DNA of 64,000 nt, from positions 66,669,518-66,733,517 of the forward strand of contig NC_051063.1 of assembly GCF_004664715.2 (NCBI RefSeq). Reading direction: 5' to 3'. A model generated the notes under the pieces. That model did not search any database, was not told the origin of the DNA, and saw only the letters and a program-made list of their open reading frames with translations. How positions within the stretch are numbered: position 1 is the stretch's first letter; each line of letters starts with the position of its first letter. A program made the position numbers and the translations under genes. Source of the stretch: Peromyscus leucopus (Eukaryota; Chordata; Mammalia; Rodentia; Cricetidae). Of the stretch, positions 21,261-33,030 are shown one piece after another.

Positions 21261-21884
21261 ATCAACAGTGTGATGCTGAGAAGTCAGAAGCAAATCTTGA
21301 GCACTGGGGATGATTGATGGTGGGTGGCAGAGCAGAGCACCTCTTGCCCCTCATCCATCAATTCTCTAGACACATAAGCACAGGCAGAGCAGGTCCTGTG
21401 GACTGTACACCCACAAGTGAGCTAACAGGGTGCTGTCTCTGACATGTGAGCCCCATGAGAGTTCCCATCAGTGTTCTAAGCAGACAGAGCAGAAGTGATG
21501 GGCAAGCCTGGACTTCTTTCTGGAGTGTCAGATGTGTCTCTCCATCTCCTTCTTTTGTATCGTGTAATCAAATGGTCACCAGGATTCAGTTGTGCCCTAT
21601 GATATGACAGGTCAGCTCCAGAGCCACGGTCAGTGCAGCAGTGGAGAGAAAGCTGCAAATCCCTGGAGCTGCTGAGCAGGACAGCCAGGTGGGTACATAC
21701 CACACAGGAGACCAGAGGGACCCACAGGCTGTCAACTCCCAACCTGTGGTAAACACTCATCACAGCAACAGCTGGGCCTGCAATGCCTTTATTGTAAACA
21801 ACAAAGGAACAAGGCCAGTGTGAGAACATAGGAAAACAAAGATAGAGTGAAATGAAAGGAAGAAGTAAAAGCCACACAAACACA
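21261..21884. other. Unassigned DNA
   Basis: Sequence between the 45-bp minisatellite and the composite repeat. No repeat family or coding region recognised. The minus-strand frame of 135 codons (21476-21883) has hydrophobic stretches but no motif or start context that I can support as a gene. Confidence 0.4.
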
Positions 21885-23935
21885 AAGACATTTAACCATG
21901 TTGGTATCCAAGGGCCATGCAGCTGAGAGGGACATGCTGATCTGAGTGGCCTGTGCTGCCACCTGGAGCCATGGTGACATCCGGGCCTGGGCTGCTGCCA
22001 AGGACCATGTCTGGATCCCTGGTCCTACCACAGCTGGGGTCTGTATTGATGTCCGTGGCCACCAAAGACCACACAGATGCTGCAGCCAGTGGCCACGAGC
22101 GGTGCTGCTGCCAGGGCCATGCTGATCTGAATGGCCTATGTGTCACTCAGGGCCATGGTGTCATCTGGTCAAGGGCTGCTGCTAAGGGCCATGTCTGGGT
22201 CCATGACCCTACAATAGCCAGGGTCTGAGTTGATGTCTGTGACTCCTGTTACCACAGAGGGTCTATGAATGACTGGAATTGGGTCAGCCACCTGAGACCA
22301 TGTTGGTGTCCAAGGACCATGCTGCTGCTGGGGTCATACTGATCTGGGTGGCCTGTGCTGCCACCTGGGGCTATGGCGAAGGCCAGGCCAGGCCACGGCC
22401 TAGGGCCATGTCTGGGTCTGCAGCAGCCAGGATCTGGGTTGATGTCCATGGCTCTGCAGATTCCCAGGGTCTGGTCAGCCACCTGAGACCACGTTGGTGT
22501 CCGAGAGCCAGGCTGCTGCCAGGGTCATACTGACCTAGGAGGCCTGAGCTGCCACGGGAGCCACAGTGACATCAGGGCCCGAGCTGCTGCCGAGGGCCAC
22601 ATCTGGGTCTTTAGTCCCACTGCGGCTGAGGCCTGCGATGATGTTCATGGCCTGTGTTAGCACAGGGAGTCATTAGAACCATGCTGTGCTGAGCCAGCCC
22701 TGCCTTTCACTGGCCCTGGGATAGCTGCCTGTGCCCCTAGCTGGATACTGCAGCAGGAGAGCTGGACCTGCCCCTCAGGGGTAGAAGCACTCAGGAAAGA
22801 TGGCCCCACCCCTCACCACAGGCATGCACCTCACCTGGACAGCACACTAGAGCTGACCCTGTGGTTGGGGACACAGGTGAGCAGACCCTGAGGGCATGAG
22901 AGCAGGAGAGCTGACTCTGCCTCTCCTCATATGCCATGTGGTGGCATGGGGGAGGGGAAGATGCCCTTCCTCCCCCGCTTTCACCCCTTGCTACCAGCTG
23001 CAGGTGAGAGAGCTAGCTTCAGCGTCCTGAGACTGAGAGAACTAGCCCCGCCCCTCACCAGCTGTAACACACAGGAGAGTGGACCCTGCACTCTTCCTGG
23101 GCGATCGATACTCTAGAGCTGACTCTGTTGTCAAGGGTGGGGGTGAGCCAGCCCTGAGGGCATGAGAGCAGCAGAGCTGAACCCCCACCCCCACCCCACC
23201 CCACCCCATCTCCCATATGTCCCATATAGCCATCGGCACCTCACCTGGGCAAAACAGTAGAGCTGGCCTTGCTGATGGGAGTGAGCCGGATATGAGACCA
23301 TGAGAGCAGGAGAACCGGCCCCGCCCCTTGCTGCAGGCTGCATTGGGTGCGCTAGCCCATGGCAGTGCTGGAGAGCTTGCCTGGGTAGTGACTAGTGACG
23401 ATGTGGGGGAAGTGGGCAGGCTGACCAATCTAGCTACCACCCAGGCCCAGAATCAGAATGAAGAGCTAGCTCACACCAACATCTGCTAAAACTCTGAACT
23501 GTTAGAGCATGTGAAGGAGGTAAACCTACAGATTCAGCGTCATCTCCACGACACAGGACAGCACCGAGATATCCAGGAGGAGCCCCAGTGAAAGCCCATT
23601 ATCAGTGGTGTATAAGCCAGAGACCTCCAAGCAAGACCAATGACTCCAATGACTCCCAGTAATGAACACTTGCAAGGAAAAAATGAATGGACTAAAAGTA
23701 AACTGTGTGACTCACTGGGCCACACTACAGCTCCCATGATGAGATGCTCCTCCTGTTGTTGTTGATGCTGCTGTGGTTTGGTCTTTGGTTTTTCTTGTTT
23801 TTTTTTTAATTTTGTTTTGTTTGAGGGTGAGGTTGCAAGGGCATAGGGGAAGTTGCTAGAGGACAAGGAGATCGGTGGGATCAGAATGCATGATGTGAAA
23901 TCCAGCAAGAATCAATAAAAGTGAAAAGAATTGAA
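21885..23935 (+). mobile_element. GC-rich composite rodent repeat with L1-like tail
   Basis: The left part has degenerate units anchored on tgctgatctg/tactga at 21935, 22120, 22338 and 22529 (spacing about 185-220 bp). Each has ggcctgtgctgccacctgg, a -ctgctgc- core and ggtctg-tgttgatgtc. The middle (22700-23440) repeats agagctgac, gcatgagagcaggagagc and cgcccctcacc. The right end (23760-23935) is an L1-type terminus: Tn, gagggtgaggttgcaaggg, gtgggatcagaatgcatgatg-tgaaat and agaatcaataaaagt. I recognise the type as a dispersed rodent sequence but cannot name the family. No protein is encoded. Confidence 0.6.
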
Positions 23936-24317
23936 AAAATTTTAAATGATCAAACTCATAAATTTAGTTTATGGGCATCTGATTGTAGAAAAACAAACAA
24001 CAAAAACACCCACATCAGTTAACAAAGAGAGAAAACGAATTGCAAAGACCAGAAGCTGTCTAATCAAGTACAGAAAACAAACAATGAACACTGGGAATGC
24101 CAGCCAGACATGAGCACTGAGAAGCAGCCTCCACAAAGGTAGCCAGATAAGCCCAGAGGACCCAGTCACTTAACATCAGCGTTTCAGTGAGCACTACACA
24201 TCCATCACTTAAAACTTGCTCAGTGTCAGTCTTTGGTTGAAACCTCATCTGTTCTCAGACGCAGTGGCAAGTCTCTTGAACACACCTGCCCAACATGAGA
24301 GTTCAGGAAGTGCAGGA

Positions 24318-24396
24318 CAAGTAAGCGAGCAAGTGAGCAAGCGAGTGAGCAAGTGAGTGAGTGAGTGAGTGAGTGAGTGAGTGAGTGAGTGAGCAA
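24318..24396. repeat. (GAGT/GAGC)n microsatellite
   Basis: About 80 bases. Mixed gagc/aagt units run first, then pure GAGT at 24356-24392, then gcaagc. The minus strand reads as an Ala/Ser/Leu-His-Ser-Leu-Thr repeat. Confidence 0.93.
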
Positions 24397-24429
24397 GCTA
24401 AAGGGACAGAGAAAAACAGAAGGAAAAGT

Positions 24430-25445
24430 GGAAACAATGCTAGGAAATACAAATGAATCAATACCTTTAAAAGAAACATTACCAAAGATTGAAAGTGCTT
24501 ATACCATCTGATATTTTAAGCAATGGTCAAATAGAATTAAAGTCACCAATGTCACATGAGAAATGAAGGATTATGAACAAACGAAAATACATCCTAAAAT
24601 ACATACTTGGAATAATCTAGTTTCACTCAAAATAATGCAAAAAGAAAAAAAATTGTATTTCTGCGGGTGTGTATGCTCACTTTGTGATGCAAAGAAGAAA
24701 TATCTGGAAGATTCTACACCCAGTTATATAACCCTTTGCTTCTGTTGAGAAATGTGGGAAAGGATGTGATATAACCAGGAAAGAACTTGTCCTATATTTT
24801 TAAAAAATTAACATAACAAAGGTATATTCATATATAGCTTGCAGTTAAAAATTAATTTAAAAGATGAAATGTTTAAAGGTGTCCCAGAACTAATCTCATA
24901 AGAAACGCCAGGTCTGGGCATTTTTACAAGCAGGTAATTTCAAAACTCAGAAAGAGATCATTCTTCTGCTATTTAAATTATTTTAGCACATAGGAATTTG
25001 GAAGGCTTCCCAGTTTGCAGCACATAACCCTGACAGCCAGAAAATTTTAGAAGCACAAAAGTAAAAGTGTATAATAATTTTAGCTGTGAATAAATATTTT
25101 AAAATTCCAAATGAGTATTAGACAACATATTTTGTCTAATCTATCAGAATATCTAAAATAAGAAAATGATCAAAAATGTTTTATTCTAGAGAAATAGCAA
25201 GTTTATTGATATAATTTAGCATAATAAACCAAGGAAAACAAGCTATATGGTTAGCATAACAACTGCCTAAGAGCCATTTGGCCAAATTTAACATTGATTC
25301 CTGATTTTTATAGATCATTCATAAAACAAAGATATAAAAATATTGCTGGATGTTTTCAAATGAAATGAAGATTGATTTATCTCAAACTATTCACCTTTCC
25401 TATTTGTACACAGCAGGAAGACTCAAACTTCTCTATTTGATAAAA
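24430..25445 (+). mobile_element. Decayed L1 ORF2 segment
   Basis: Follows the L1 ORF2 reverse-transcriptase region in order, with recognisable landmarks: acataaccctgacagccag, agcataataaaccaagg, ccaaatttaacattgattcctg and tcattcataaaacaaagat (the invariant 'caacacccattcatgataaaa' region, heavily mutated). Stops and indels are frequent. The left edge is uncertain. Confidence 0.5.
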
Positions 25446-26225
25446 CTGTACACTTAACACACAACGCAATGTGACCAGATGTGTGGGGCTTTCCCACATA
25501 ACACAACTTCACAGTGGACACCAAAATGGTGTCTTACAGTTCAGTTCAGTTCTGACCCTGGCCAAGATTAGTGGAACCCTGGTGAAGAGCTCATTCTCAA
25601 CTGACCTCCACACTTCAGGGTCTGTCAAGGGGAAATCCAGACTACAACATTCCAAAAGTCCAAGTTGTAAGTCAATGGTTCTCTCTACCACTTCCTTAAG
25701 CTCAGTTGTTGGACAGAAAGACCTTGGAATTCAGGGAAGCACATTTACGGGCCTATTGTACAGGATGAACCACCCCCGAGGAAAGAGGTTCACATGGCAG
25801 GGCTGTGGGGCAGCAGTTTCCTTCCTTCTGGGATACACCGCCTCCTCTCAGACTTCCAGGAGTTCAGCAACCTAGAATCTCTCTGGAATTCATACAGAGT
25901 CCTCTACAATCTCAAGTTCCCTCCCCTTCCCAGAAGACAGGGTAGAGCTGAGTATTTCAGTCTTCAAGGCCTGTCTTCATCTTTCTGGTGAGCAGCCCCA
26001 TCTAGGAGCCACCAAGAGTCATCTTATGCCAATAGAAGAATGTCCCCATAACCAGGGAAATGCCAAGGCATTCAGCAGCGCTGAGTCAGATAAAAGTCAA
26101 TGACCAAATATTAGGACAAAGGATGCTACTAGCACCTGTATGGTTCCTGATATTATTGCCAGGGTTTTAGGAGCTCTGAGCAAGGAAATGACCAAAATAT
26201 ACAGTCTTATTAAATCACAATGTCC
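25446..26225. other. Unassigned DNA
   Basis: A plus-strand frame of 134 codons spans 25471-25875. The translation (with GQKDLGIQGSTFTG, for example) shows no motif I know, and no promoter or splice context supports it. It is likely a chance frame. No repeat family was recognised. Confidence 0.4.
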
Positions 26226-26325
26226 TTGGGGTTAAGGCTGCAGATAAAGGGTAGAGCTCTTGACCAGCATATATGAGGCCCTAGGTATGATAGCTAGTAC
26301 CACAGGAAAAGTAAAAGAAAATAAA
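26226..26325 (+). mobile_element. ID-like SINE
   Basis: Matches the ID layout: ttggggttaaggctgcagat, gagctcttgaccagcatat, gaggccctaggtatgat, agctagtaccacagg and an A-rich tail. ID elements derive from BC1/tRNA-Ala RNA. Confidence 0.7.
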
Positions 26326-26745
26326 ACACAAAACACAGTAAAGATGCTTGATATTGCTACCATTTCTGAAGCCAATATAAACTTTTTAAATAAAAAGACT
26401 TTCTGCTACAAATTTTAGAAACGATATGACATCTTAACATAGAGATGAAATAAAATGTATTAGAAGCAATGTTTGGCTGTGGGCAATTTTATTAAACTCT
26501 GTGCCTAACAACTTCGCTATGTCCAGTAACAACCAGGGACGATGTAGGACCACCAAAGAGTTGATTTCCAATATCTGCATCCCTAGTAAGGGTCAGAGGA
26601 ACAAAACCATCCTGAAGCATGCAGACTGGCCTGGAGAAAATCATGCAGGGTGACAGACACCAAGGAAACCAGACCAGTGGGGTTCTATCCTGTTCCCAGA
26701 GGGGACATTTCAACACCTGCCACTCATTAACTACCATAGACTCAT

Positions 26746-26934
26746 GCTGCTGAAGAGATGGCTCAGAGGTTAAGAGCATTGACTGCTCTTCCAGAGGTCC
26801 TGAGTTCAATTCCCAGCAACCATTTGGTTCATTACAACTATCTATGATGAGGTCTAGCGCCCTCTTTCTCATGTGCAGGCACATATATGAACAGAATACT
26901 GTATACATAATAAATATATCTTTTTTTAAAAAAT
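26746..26934 (+). mobile_element. B2 SINE
   Basis: Well preserved: gctgaagagatggctcag, aggttaagagcattgactgc, tcttccagaggtcctgag, ttcaattcccagcaacc, gcgccctctttctcatgtg, a 3' region ending gaatactgtatacataataaat, and an A/T-rich tail. Pol III A and B boxes are visible. Confidence 0.93.
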
Positions 26935-26987
26935 CACAAATAGTTTCACTTGACAAAATTCTTCAAAAGCTACTTTGAAACAAAAAA

Positions 26988-27173
26988 GATGAAAGAATGT
27001 TAGAGAAAAATAAAAAAAAATTTACCCACGAAATGTTAAAAAATGTATCATATACTTATGTTCATTAGAATTAAAAAACAGAAAAGATGAAAGAATATTA
27101 GAGAAAAATTTTAAAAATATTATACATGAAATGTCAAAAATGTATCATATACATTTGTTCATTAGAATAACAT
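26988..27173. repeat. 98-bp tandem duplication
   Basis: Two AT-rich units start gatgaaagaat at 26988 and 27086. They share ttagagaaaaa, acgaaatgt/acatgaaatgt, atgtatcatatac and gttcattagaat. The second copy is slightly diverged, so the duplication is not very recent. Confidence 0.88.
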
Positions 27174-27239
27174 GTTTCATGTATTGTATGGGGGAAGGGC
27201 AGAGTGCTGGCATGGAAAAGAGTTAACAAACAAATCCCA

Positions 27240-28060
27240 GGACCTGAAACTACTTAAAATAGAACAGTAGAATTCTAAATAAGAAGAGTAAGATGAATTA
27301 TTCAACAAATGGTATTTGAAAAATGGAAAGCCATGGGGAAATAACATCTAGCTCCTTCATTCACAACTAATATCAAAATGCAGGACAATGTGTCCCATGC
27401 CTACAATCCTAGCACTCGGGTGGTAATGTAAGAGGGTTGTGGGTTCAAGACCAGCATGGATGACATAGCAAGACTCTATCTCAAAGTAAAAATAATGAAC
27501 AAACAAGTCATTGGTGGCCTGCAGATTTAAATATAACAGGAGCACTAATGACAGCGAGAGCTACCCATGAGTACCACATGTGTAGGGAAGGCTGGAAAAG
27601 TAGGGGGTCAGAGGGAAAAGAACCTTCTCCATTGGACAACTTAAAAATACAGAACCCTGTAGCTTCAAACATGACAAAAAACTGGAGAAAGTGACTGAGC
27701 CCTGCCTGGGGAAAATACTGACACGTCATGCAACAAAGGTTTAATGTGCCCAGTATGTAGAGGTGTAACAAATACACTTTAAAAATTATGGGGAAAGAGA
27801 AATAACAAAGTCAGCTCATGAGAGGAATTTTGAATAGCTCATAAACATAGGAAAATGTCTCAAGAGTAATCAAAGAAATGTAAACTATAAAAACAGTGTA
27901 AAATAAGTTACAAGGCAGATTGGCTTCACATTTTTAATAAAGTAGATTGGTTTTGTTTTTAATATACTAATAAAACCAATAACATAAGCAAAACAATACC
28001 CATAGAAAGATTAAAATCCAAAACTTATGATGCATCTGATCCAACTGGGTGATTTCAGAT
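27240..28060 (+). mobile_element. Decayed L1 ORF2 3' segment
   Basis: Follows ORF2 order: gaattattcaacaaatggt, then a B1 insertion, aaaaaactggagaaag, gcaacaaaggtttaatgtgcc, gctcataaacataggaaaatg and agtaatcaaagaaatgtaaac. These are the conserved 'acaaatggt', 'aaaggtttaat' and 'gaaatgcaaatc' landmarks in mutated form. Not coding. Confidence 0.6.
27372..27492 (+). mobile_element. B1-like SINE within L1
   Basis: cccatgcctacaatcctag, cactcgggtggtaatg, gggttcaagaccagcatgg and agactctatctcaaag define an old B1 monomer. The L1 sequence resumes afterwards. Confidence 0.7.
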
Positions 28061-28218
28061 ATACAAGTAGAAGAACTGGAAAATCTTACACAGTTGTGTT
28101 CTCCACATACAAAATCAAAAGGAGTGGTTGCTGCAAGAGCTCCTTCCCCAAAGAGTTACAGAAAATTCTGTCCCTCCTCATAAGGTCCCAGCAACAAACC
28201 AACATAGGACAGCATCAG

Positions 28219-28290
28219 TGTTCAACAGCCCCAGGGCTCAACAGCCCCAGTGTTCAACAGCCCCAGAGCTCAACAGCCCCAGTGTTTAAC
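28219..28290. repeat. 16-bp tandem repeat, about 4.5 units
   Basis: The unit is caacagccccag followed by t/g/a and g-t/c-t, repeated from 28219 with exact 16-bp spacing and two alternating variants (tgtt and ggct/agct). Confidence 0.93.
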
Positions 28291-28796
28291 CCGGGAACCT
28301 ATGAATTTATTGGACTTACTTACAGGACATGAATAAGGGTGAGCCCAAGACACTAGAAAGTCTTCAGCTAGTATGGATGATGGCTTCCCCACAATCTTAA
28401 AAACATGGCCCTCTTAGTTGAAATCCCCTAATCTATGTATTCTAGACCCCCAAAGCCACCATGCATTTAGAGTAGAATTGCATGCAGGCTAAGATGAGAA
28501 CTGGAATGTCAGGTAAGGGTCCCATGACTCTCCCCACCTCTTCCTTCTGTGAGGGAGGGTCAATAGCCAACAAATCCCACCAGGATGGACTCTTGGAAGC
28601 AGGCACAGCTGATTTCATGAAGACAAGAGCTATATTGCTCAGAGAATAGCCTTCTACAGCAAAGAAGAAAAGACTGAATAAATTCTAGTGAAAGCAAAAA
28701 AAGAATTTTACTAAAATTCTTTTAACCATGTGGTCAAAAGATATAAATAATGAAACAAAAAAGTTTTTAAAAAAAGATGAATCAACTTTAGGAAGT

Positions 28797-28956
28797 TTTT
28801 TTTTTTTTTTTATGAGATAGAGTTTCTCTGTGTAGCTGTGTAGCCCTGGCTGTTCTGGAACTCCCTTTGTAGATCAGGCTGGCTCAAACTCAGAGATCTG
28901 CCTGCCTCTGCCTCCTGAGTGCTGGGATTAAAGGCATGCACCACCACTGCCTGGCA
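28797..28956 (-). mobile_element. B1 SINE, antisense
   Basis: The T-rich run at 28797-28811 is the poly(A) tail. It is followed by agatagagtttctctgtgtag, ccctggctgttctggaactc, tttgtagatcaggctgg, tctgcctgcctctgcctcc and gggattaaaggcatgcacc. Nearly full length and well preserved. Confidence 0.93.
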
Positions 28957-30287
28957 AGAAGTTTGGTTTTTGTTTGTTTGCTTGTTTGTTCATTTGTTTT
29001 GGCTTTTTGTGTTTGTTTTCACCAGGGAAAGAGGTAAACCTTGCAATACCCCATGGTTATCACATAAACTTCAATTTGCTACAGATTTGCCACTTTGTGG
29101 TTATAATGATTAAACACACGAAGTATTTTGAAAGAGCTACTTAAAGAAACTTAGAAATCAACCAGCAGTGACCCAAAACCAGGTCAGAGTTCATGCTATT
29201 TAAAAGAATACAACTGAAGGGAATAAGGAGAGAAGTTGGTGGCATGTGTGAGCATTCCAGGAACCAGGCATGAAATTAAAAAAAAAAAAAAAAAAAAAAG
29301 ACAGGTAGTCTTTCCACCCTACGATACTGGAGAAGAGAAGTCAGGCCAGAGACAAAATATAGAACTTACCAGAAACATCCTGGGATGAGGGTGGTACAGG
29401 AGGAGGGAGACAAAAAGTCAAATACAAAAATCATCCAAATCATTGGATGAAATCTAAGCTAGACATAGAGTGGTTGATGGGAGTAGGGTGGGGGTGGAGG
29501 GAGGAGGGGGTGGTAAGAATAGCACAGGGAGCTAAGCGGGAAGAAGCCAGGGCCCAGGAGGGGCTCATCTGAGAAAGCAGAGCTGTGCAGGTCAAAATGT
29601 GTGTTTGATACCTTGCTCGCTGGTTGCATCCTCAATGTGATCTCCAGCAACAGAAAGCCAACACGTCATGAGCTTAGCATTCATCGAACAGAGCCTGGGG
29701 GCAGGATGAGCTACAGGAAATCAGGGGGTATCCAAGGAGCCAGGCAATTCATAGAAGCAGGTCCCTGCATCTGAACAAACTCTCAGCCTAAACCTTTGAT
29801 GGACTGTTAAATTATTCAACCACTGGTTAAATACCAAGTATACAAAGAGCAGAAACAGGTTGTTGTTTTAATAATTACAGAGAAATATAAATATCAGCAA
29901 GCACAGTTTACAAGAGCGGCCGCAGAGTAACACTAGAGACAAAAATGGAGCTGAGCTCCCAGTAGCCTCATCAGGAAAAACCAGTTTGAAGATTGAAGCC
30001 AAGGAAGCTAACTGCCCCATTAAATCAGTAAGGAAACTACCACGAAGAGCACCAAAGACTCCAGTCACTACACACTAAGTTTCAAGCCCACCTTGCTAGA
30101 CTCGCAGATAAACAGCGAAGCGTGACCCGAGCACAGGAAGGTGTGGTCAGTGGAAACCCAGCAGAAGTGAGCTGCAGGGATTTTAAAACTAAGGATTTCA
30201 ATGCAACACTCACAAGAAGTGGAGAAGCCAACAGGATAGGAAACCTCCACTGAGGAGTTAAAACGAATTAAAATGGAAAATCTTGAG
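28957..30287. other. Unassigned DNA with a poly(A) tract
   Basis: No gene recognised. A run of 22 A (29278-29299) may be the tail of a lost or unrecognised retroposed sequence. A minor TTTG-rich stretch follows the B1 at about 28970-29010. Otherwise of mixed composition. Confidence 0.4.
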
Positions 30288-30514
30288 ATGGGAGGAGAGA
30301 TGATGGATCAGCAGTTAAGAGATTGCTACTCTTCCAGAGGATCTGAACTCAGTTCCCAACACCCATGGAAGAGGGCTTGCAACAGCCTGGAACTCAAGCT
30401 TCAAGTGGTCCGGTGCCCTCTTCTGGCCTCCATGGTCAACTGTACACACATGGCAGACACAGACAGACAGACAGACAGAGACACTAAACAAACAAACAAA
30501 TAAATAAAAATTTT
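30288..30514 (+). mobile_element. B2 SINE
   Basis: Head gatgggaggagagatgatgg/atcagcagttaagag, then ctcttccagaggatctg, ttcccaacacccatgg, tgccctcttctggcc and a tail with (ACAG)n and (CAAA)n, aataaataaaaa. Contains a short run of acag repeats near 30460. Confidence 0.85.
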
Positions 30515-30562
30515 AAATGGAAATGTTAGAGCTGAGTAAAGTCATTGAATTGTTAGTCAGTT

Positions 30563-30705
30563 TGTTTGTTTGAGACAGGGTCTCCCTGTATGCCTCTAGG
30601 TAGCCTGGAACTCTATGTAGACAAAGTGGGCCTGGAACTCACAGAGATCTGTCTGCCTCTGTCTCTCCAATGCTGGGATTAAAGGTGTGTACCATCATAT
30701 TCTTC
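30563..30705 (-). mobile_element. B1 SINE, antisense
   Basis: gtttgagacagggtctccc, tagcctggaactctatg, ctggaactcacagagatctg and ctgggattaaaggtgtgtacc identify a reversed B1. Confidence 0.9.
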
Positions 30706-30946
30706 AAGTTATTGACATTTTAAAAAGTCACTCTAAGGGTTGACTGTCAGTTGGATGATAACACTGAAGAAGGACCAGTTAACTTGTGGTTGAACAAAAA
30801 AGAAAGTTGTGGATATGGAGAATAAGAAAGAAAAATTTGAGGTACACAGAGACAGTCCCAACAGCCCCCCCCCACACACACACACTACTGGAATATCACT
30901 TGAAAATGGATAAAGCTGGGTAGGAAAACACCCTGTGCAAAAAAAC

Positions 30947-31065
30947 CTAGAGCCTAGCGTAGTGGTACACACCTTTAATCTCAGCACTAGGGAGGCAAAG
31001 AGTTTGGCGCCAGCCTGGTCTACAAAGATTTCCAGAACAGCCAGGGATACACAGAGAAACACTGT

Positions 31066-31110
<45 letters not shown>
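30947..31110 (+). mobile_element. B1 SINE with 44-base A tail
   Basis: B1 motifs: gcgtagtggtacacacctttaat, cagcactagggaggcaaag, cgccagcctggtctac and acagccagggatacacag. The tail is uninterrupted A at 31067-31110. The body is noticeably mutated, so the long tail may reflect re-expansion rather than a young insertion. Confidence 0.9.
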
Positions 31111-31117
<7 letters not shown>

Positions 31118-31589
31118 GAAAAAATTCACTAGTTTCTCATAACGGCTGTGAACTCCAGGCAAGGCTCATCATTTCTGGACACTGATAGTTGGAGTGCTGA
31201 GCTTAGCAGAGAAAGTGTTTAAAGCCAGAGAAAACTGACTTGTTACACACAAGGGAATAATGATAGAGTAGCCAGCCTCCCAGGGAGCCTGAGGTCATAA
31301 GATTTGGAAATGTTATTTTGTTGTCACATGTTAATAAAAATAATTATACCAAAAAGTCTGTATTTACCAAAACATTATAAGTTGAAAAAGATTGCTAATG
31401 AAACTCTCCAGGCTGAAGTCAAAGGATGCCTGGTAGAAACTCAGATGATCTGGAAGAATTGCAGAGCAACAGAAACCATCACTATGCAGCCAAATAAGAA
31501 TGGCTGGATTGTTTCCTCTCTTCTTTTGTTATTTTCTCTAAAAGTCCATTAAACTTAAAAAAAAGATGTAATATTTTATTCTATTTCAT

Positions 31590-31808
31590 TTTATTTAATA
31601 ATTTTATTATTATTTTATGTGTATGGGTATTTTGCCTGAATGTATATCTAGGCACCACATGCCTGCAGTACCCACAGAGGCCAGAAGAGAGTGTTGGATC
31701 CCCTGGAACTAGAGTTAGAGACAATCCTGAGCTGACATGTGGGAATTGTACTCAGGTCCTCTGGAAGAGGAACCAAGGCTCTTAACCGCAGAGCCATCTC
31801 TCCAGCTC
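31590..31808 (-). mobile_element. B2 SINE, antisense
   Basis: The T/A-rich complement of the tail is followed by tatgtgtatgggtattttgcc, tgcagtacccacagaggcc, ggatcccctggaactagag, ctcaggtcctctggaagagg and cttaaccgcagagccatctc-tccagc. Near full length. Confidence 0.92.
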
Positions 31809-32375
31809 CAAGGGTGGTAACATTTTAATAGACCATATATGATATGTAAAATACATGATAAAAATTGAAAAGAAGTTGGAGAAAAGTGACATGGTGACAG
31901 ATTAAAATCTAATAGGTCAACGACAGTATTAAATGTAAACAAGCTAAATACCTCTACCAAAAAACAGGTCTTACCCATCTGGGGAAGTGTGAAAAACCAA
32001 GAACAAACTAATTGATAGTTATGTTATATTGTTGTTAAACTTGTCCTTTAATTGTTAAAAACACAAAGAGATTTAAATTAAAATGACAAAAGAAGATGCA
32101 ACAAGTATATAGTAATGTAATTAAGCCAAGTTACTATTAATATAAGATGAAATAGGCTTGAAGACATGGAGATACATGACAGATATTGAACAGCGGTAAC
32201 AGAGCCAGCCACAAGGAAGGCACAGAAAATAACAATGCCTCAAGTCACATTTAATAAATACTCAGAACTACAGGGTGAGGGATGAATTCACAATCAAACT
32301 AGGAGGTTCAACATATATTGCTCAATAATTGTAGACCAACTAGAGTGAATAGGCATATGGAAGGCTTACAATATT

Positions 32376-32737
32376 TGTTAGGACTCTGCCACACTCCAGA
32401 TGCATGACCGCACATGCGCAGTTCAGGAACTTGACAAGGGGTCTTGCTTCTTACATCATCAGTGTGCACTGGTGATTACATACACAGGTGTGGTCACGCA
32501 ATCTGTGCATGCATGGCGTAGCTCTGTAAGCCCACCTGTGCCTTAAAGAGCCATGACTCAGACTCCCACTCTCTCTCTCTGTTCTGTTCTCTCTTCCCTC
32601 GCCATCTTTCTCTCTCTGCATGTGCTCCTTCCCCAGGCCTGGTTCTCTTCCTCCTAATAAAGCCCTGATACTGATACTGGGGTAGTCGTGGCCATGACCT
32701 TTCTGAGAGGTAACCAGTACCACTTATCATTCTTACA
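32376..32737 (+). mobile_element. Solo LTR inserted in L1 ORF2
   Basis: Starts TG (tgttaggactctgcc) and ends CA (tatcattcttaca). It is flanked by atatt at 32371-32375 and 32738-32742; the match extends to 6 bp (aatatt) if the last LTR base is shared. It contains acatgcgcag, a CT-rich promoter-like tract and cctaataaagccctgat as the poly(A) signal. The layout resembles rodent IAP-like/ERV2 LTRs, but the family is not certain. Confidence 0.82.
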
Positions 32738-32835
32738 ATATTGACACTGTGGCATTGTAAGCTAAGAGACATTCTTAGGGCATATAGTTGATAACTACAC
32801 AACATATTTTTTTCTGAATATAAAAAAGGTAGAAT

Positions 32836-32954
32836 AGTTGGATGGTGGTGGCTCAAACCTTTAATCCCAGCACTCACTCGGAAGGCAGAAGCAGGCAGAT
32901 ACCTGAGTTCGAGGTCAACCTGGTCTACAGAGCTAGTTCTAAGATAGATAAGGC

Positions 32955-33008
<54 letters not shown>

Positions 33009-33030
33009 TGTGTGTCTCAAAAAACCAAAA
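32836..33030 (+). mobile_element. B1 SINE with internal (CA)n
   Basis: B1 motifs gatggtggtggctcaaacc, tttaatcccagcactc, gaggtcaacctggtctac and agagctagttc. The segment before the terminal tgtctcaaaa is replaced by (CA)n/(GT)n at 32957-33016, an unusual place for expansion in B1. Confidence 0.88.

Noticed and set aside
25471..25875. 134-codon plus-strand open frame
   Set aside because: The translation matches no family that I know and there is no codon-bias or splice context. A reverse-strand frame overlaps it, as expected of random sequence.
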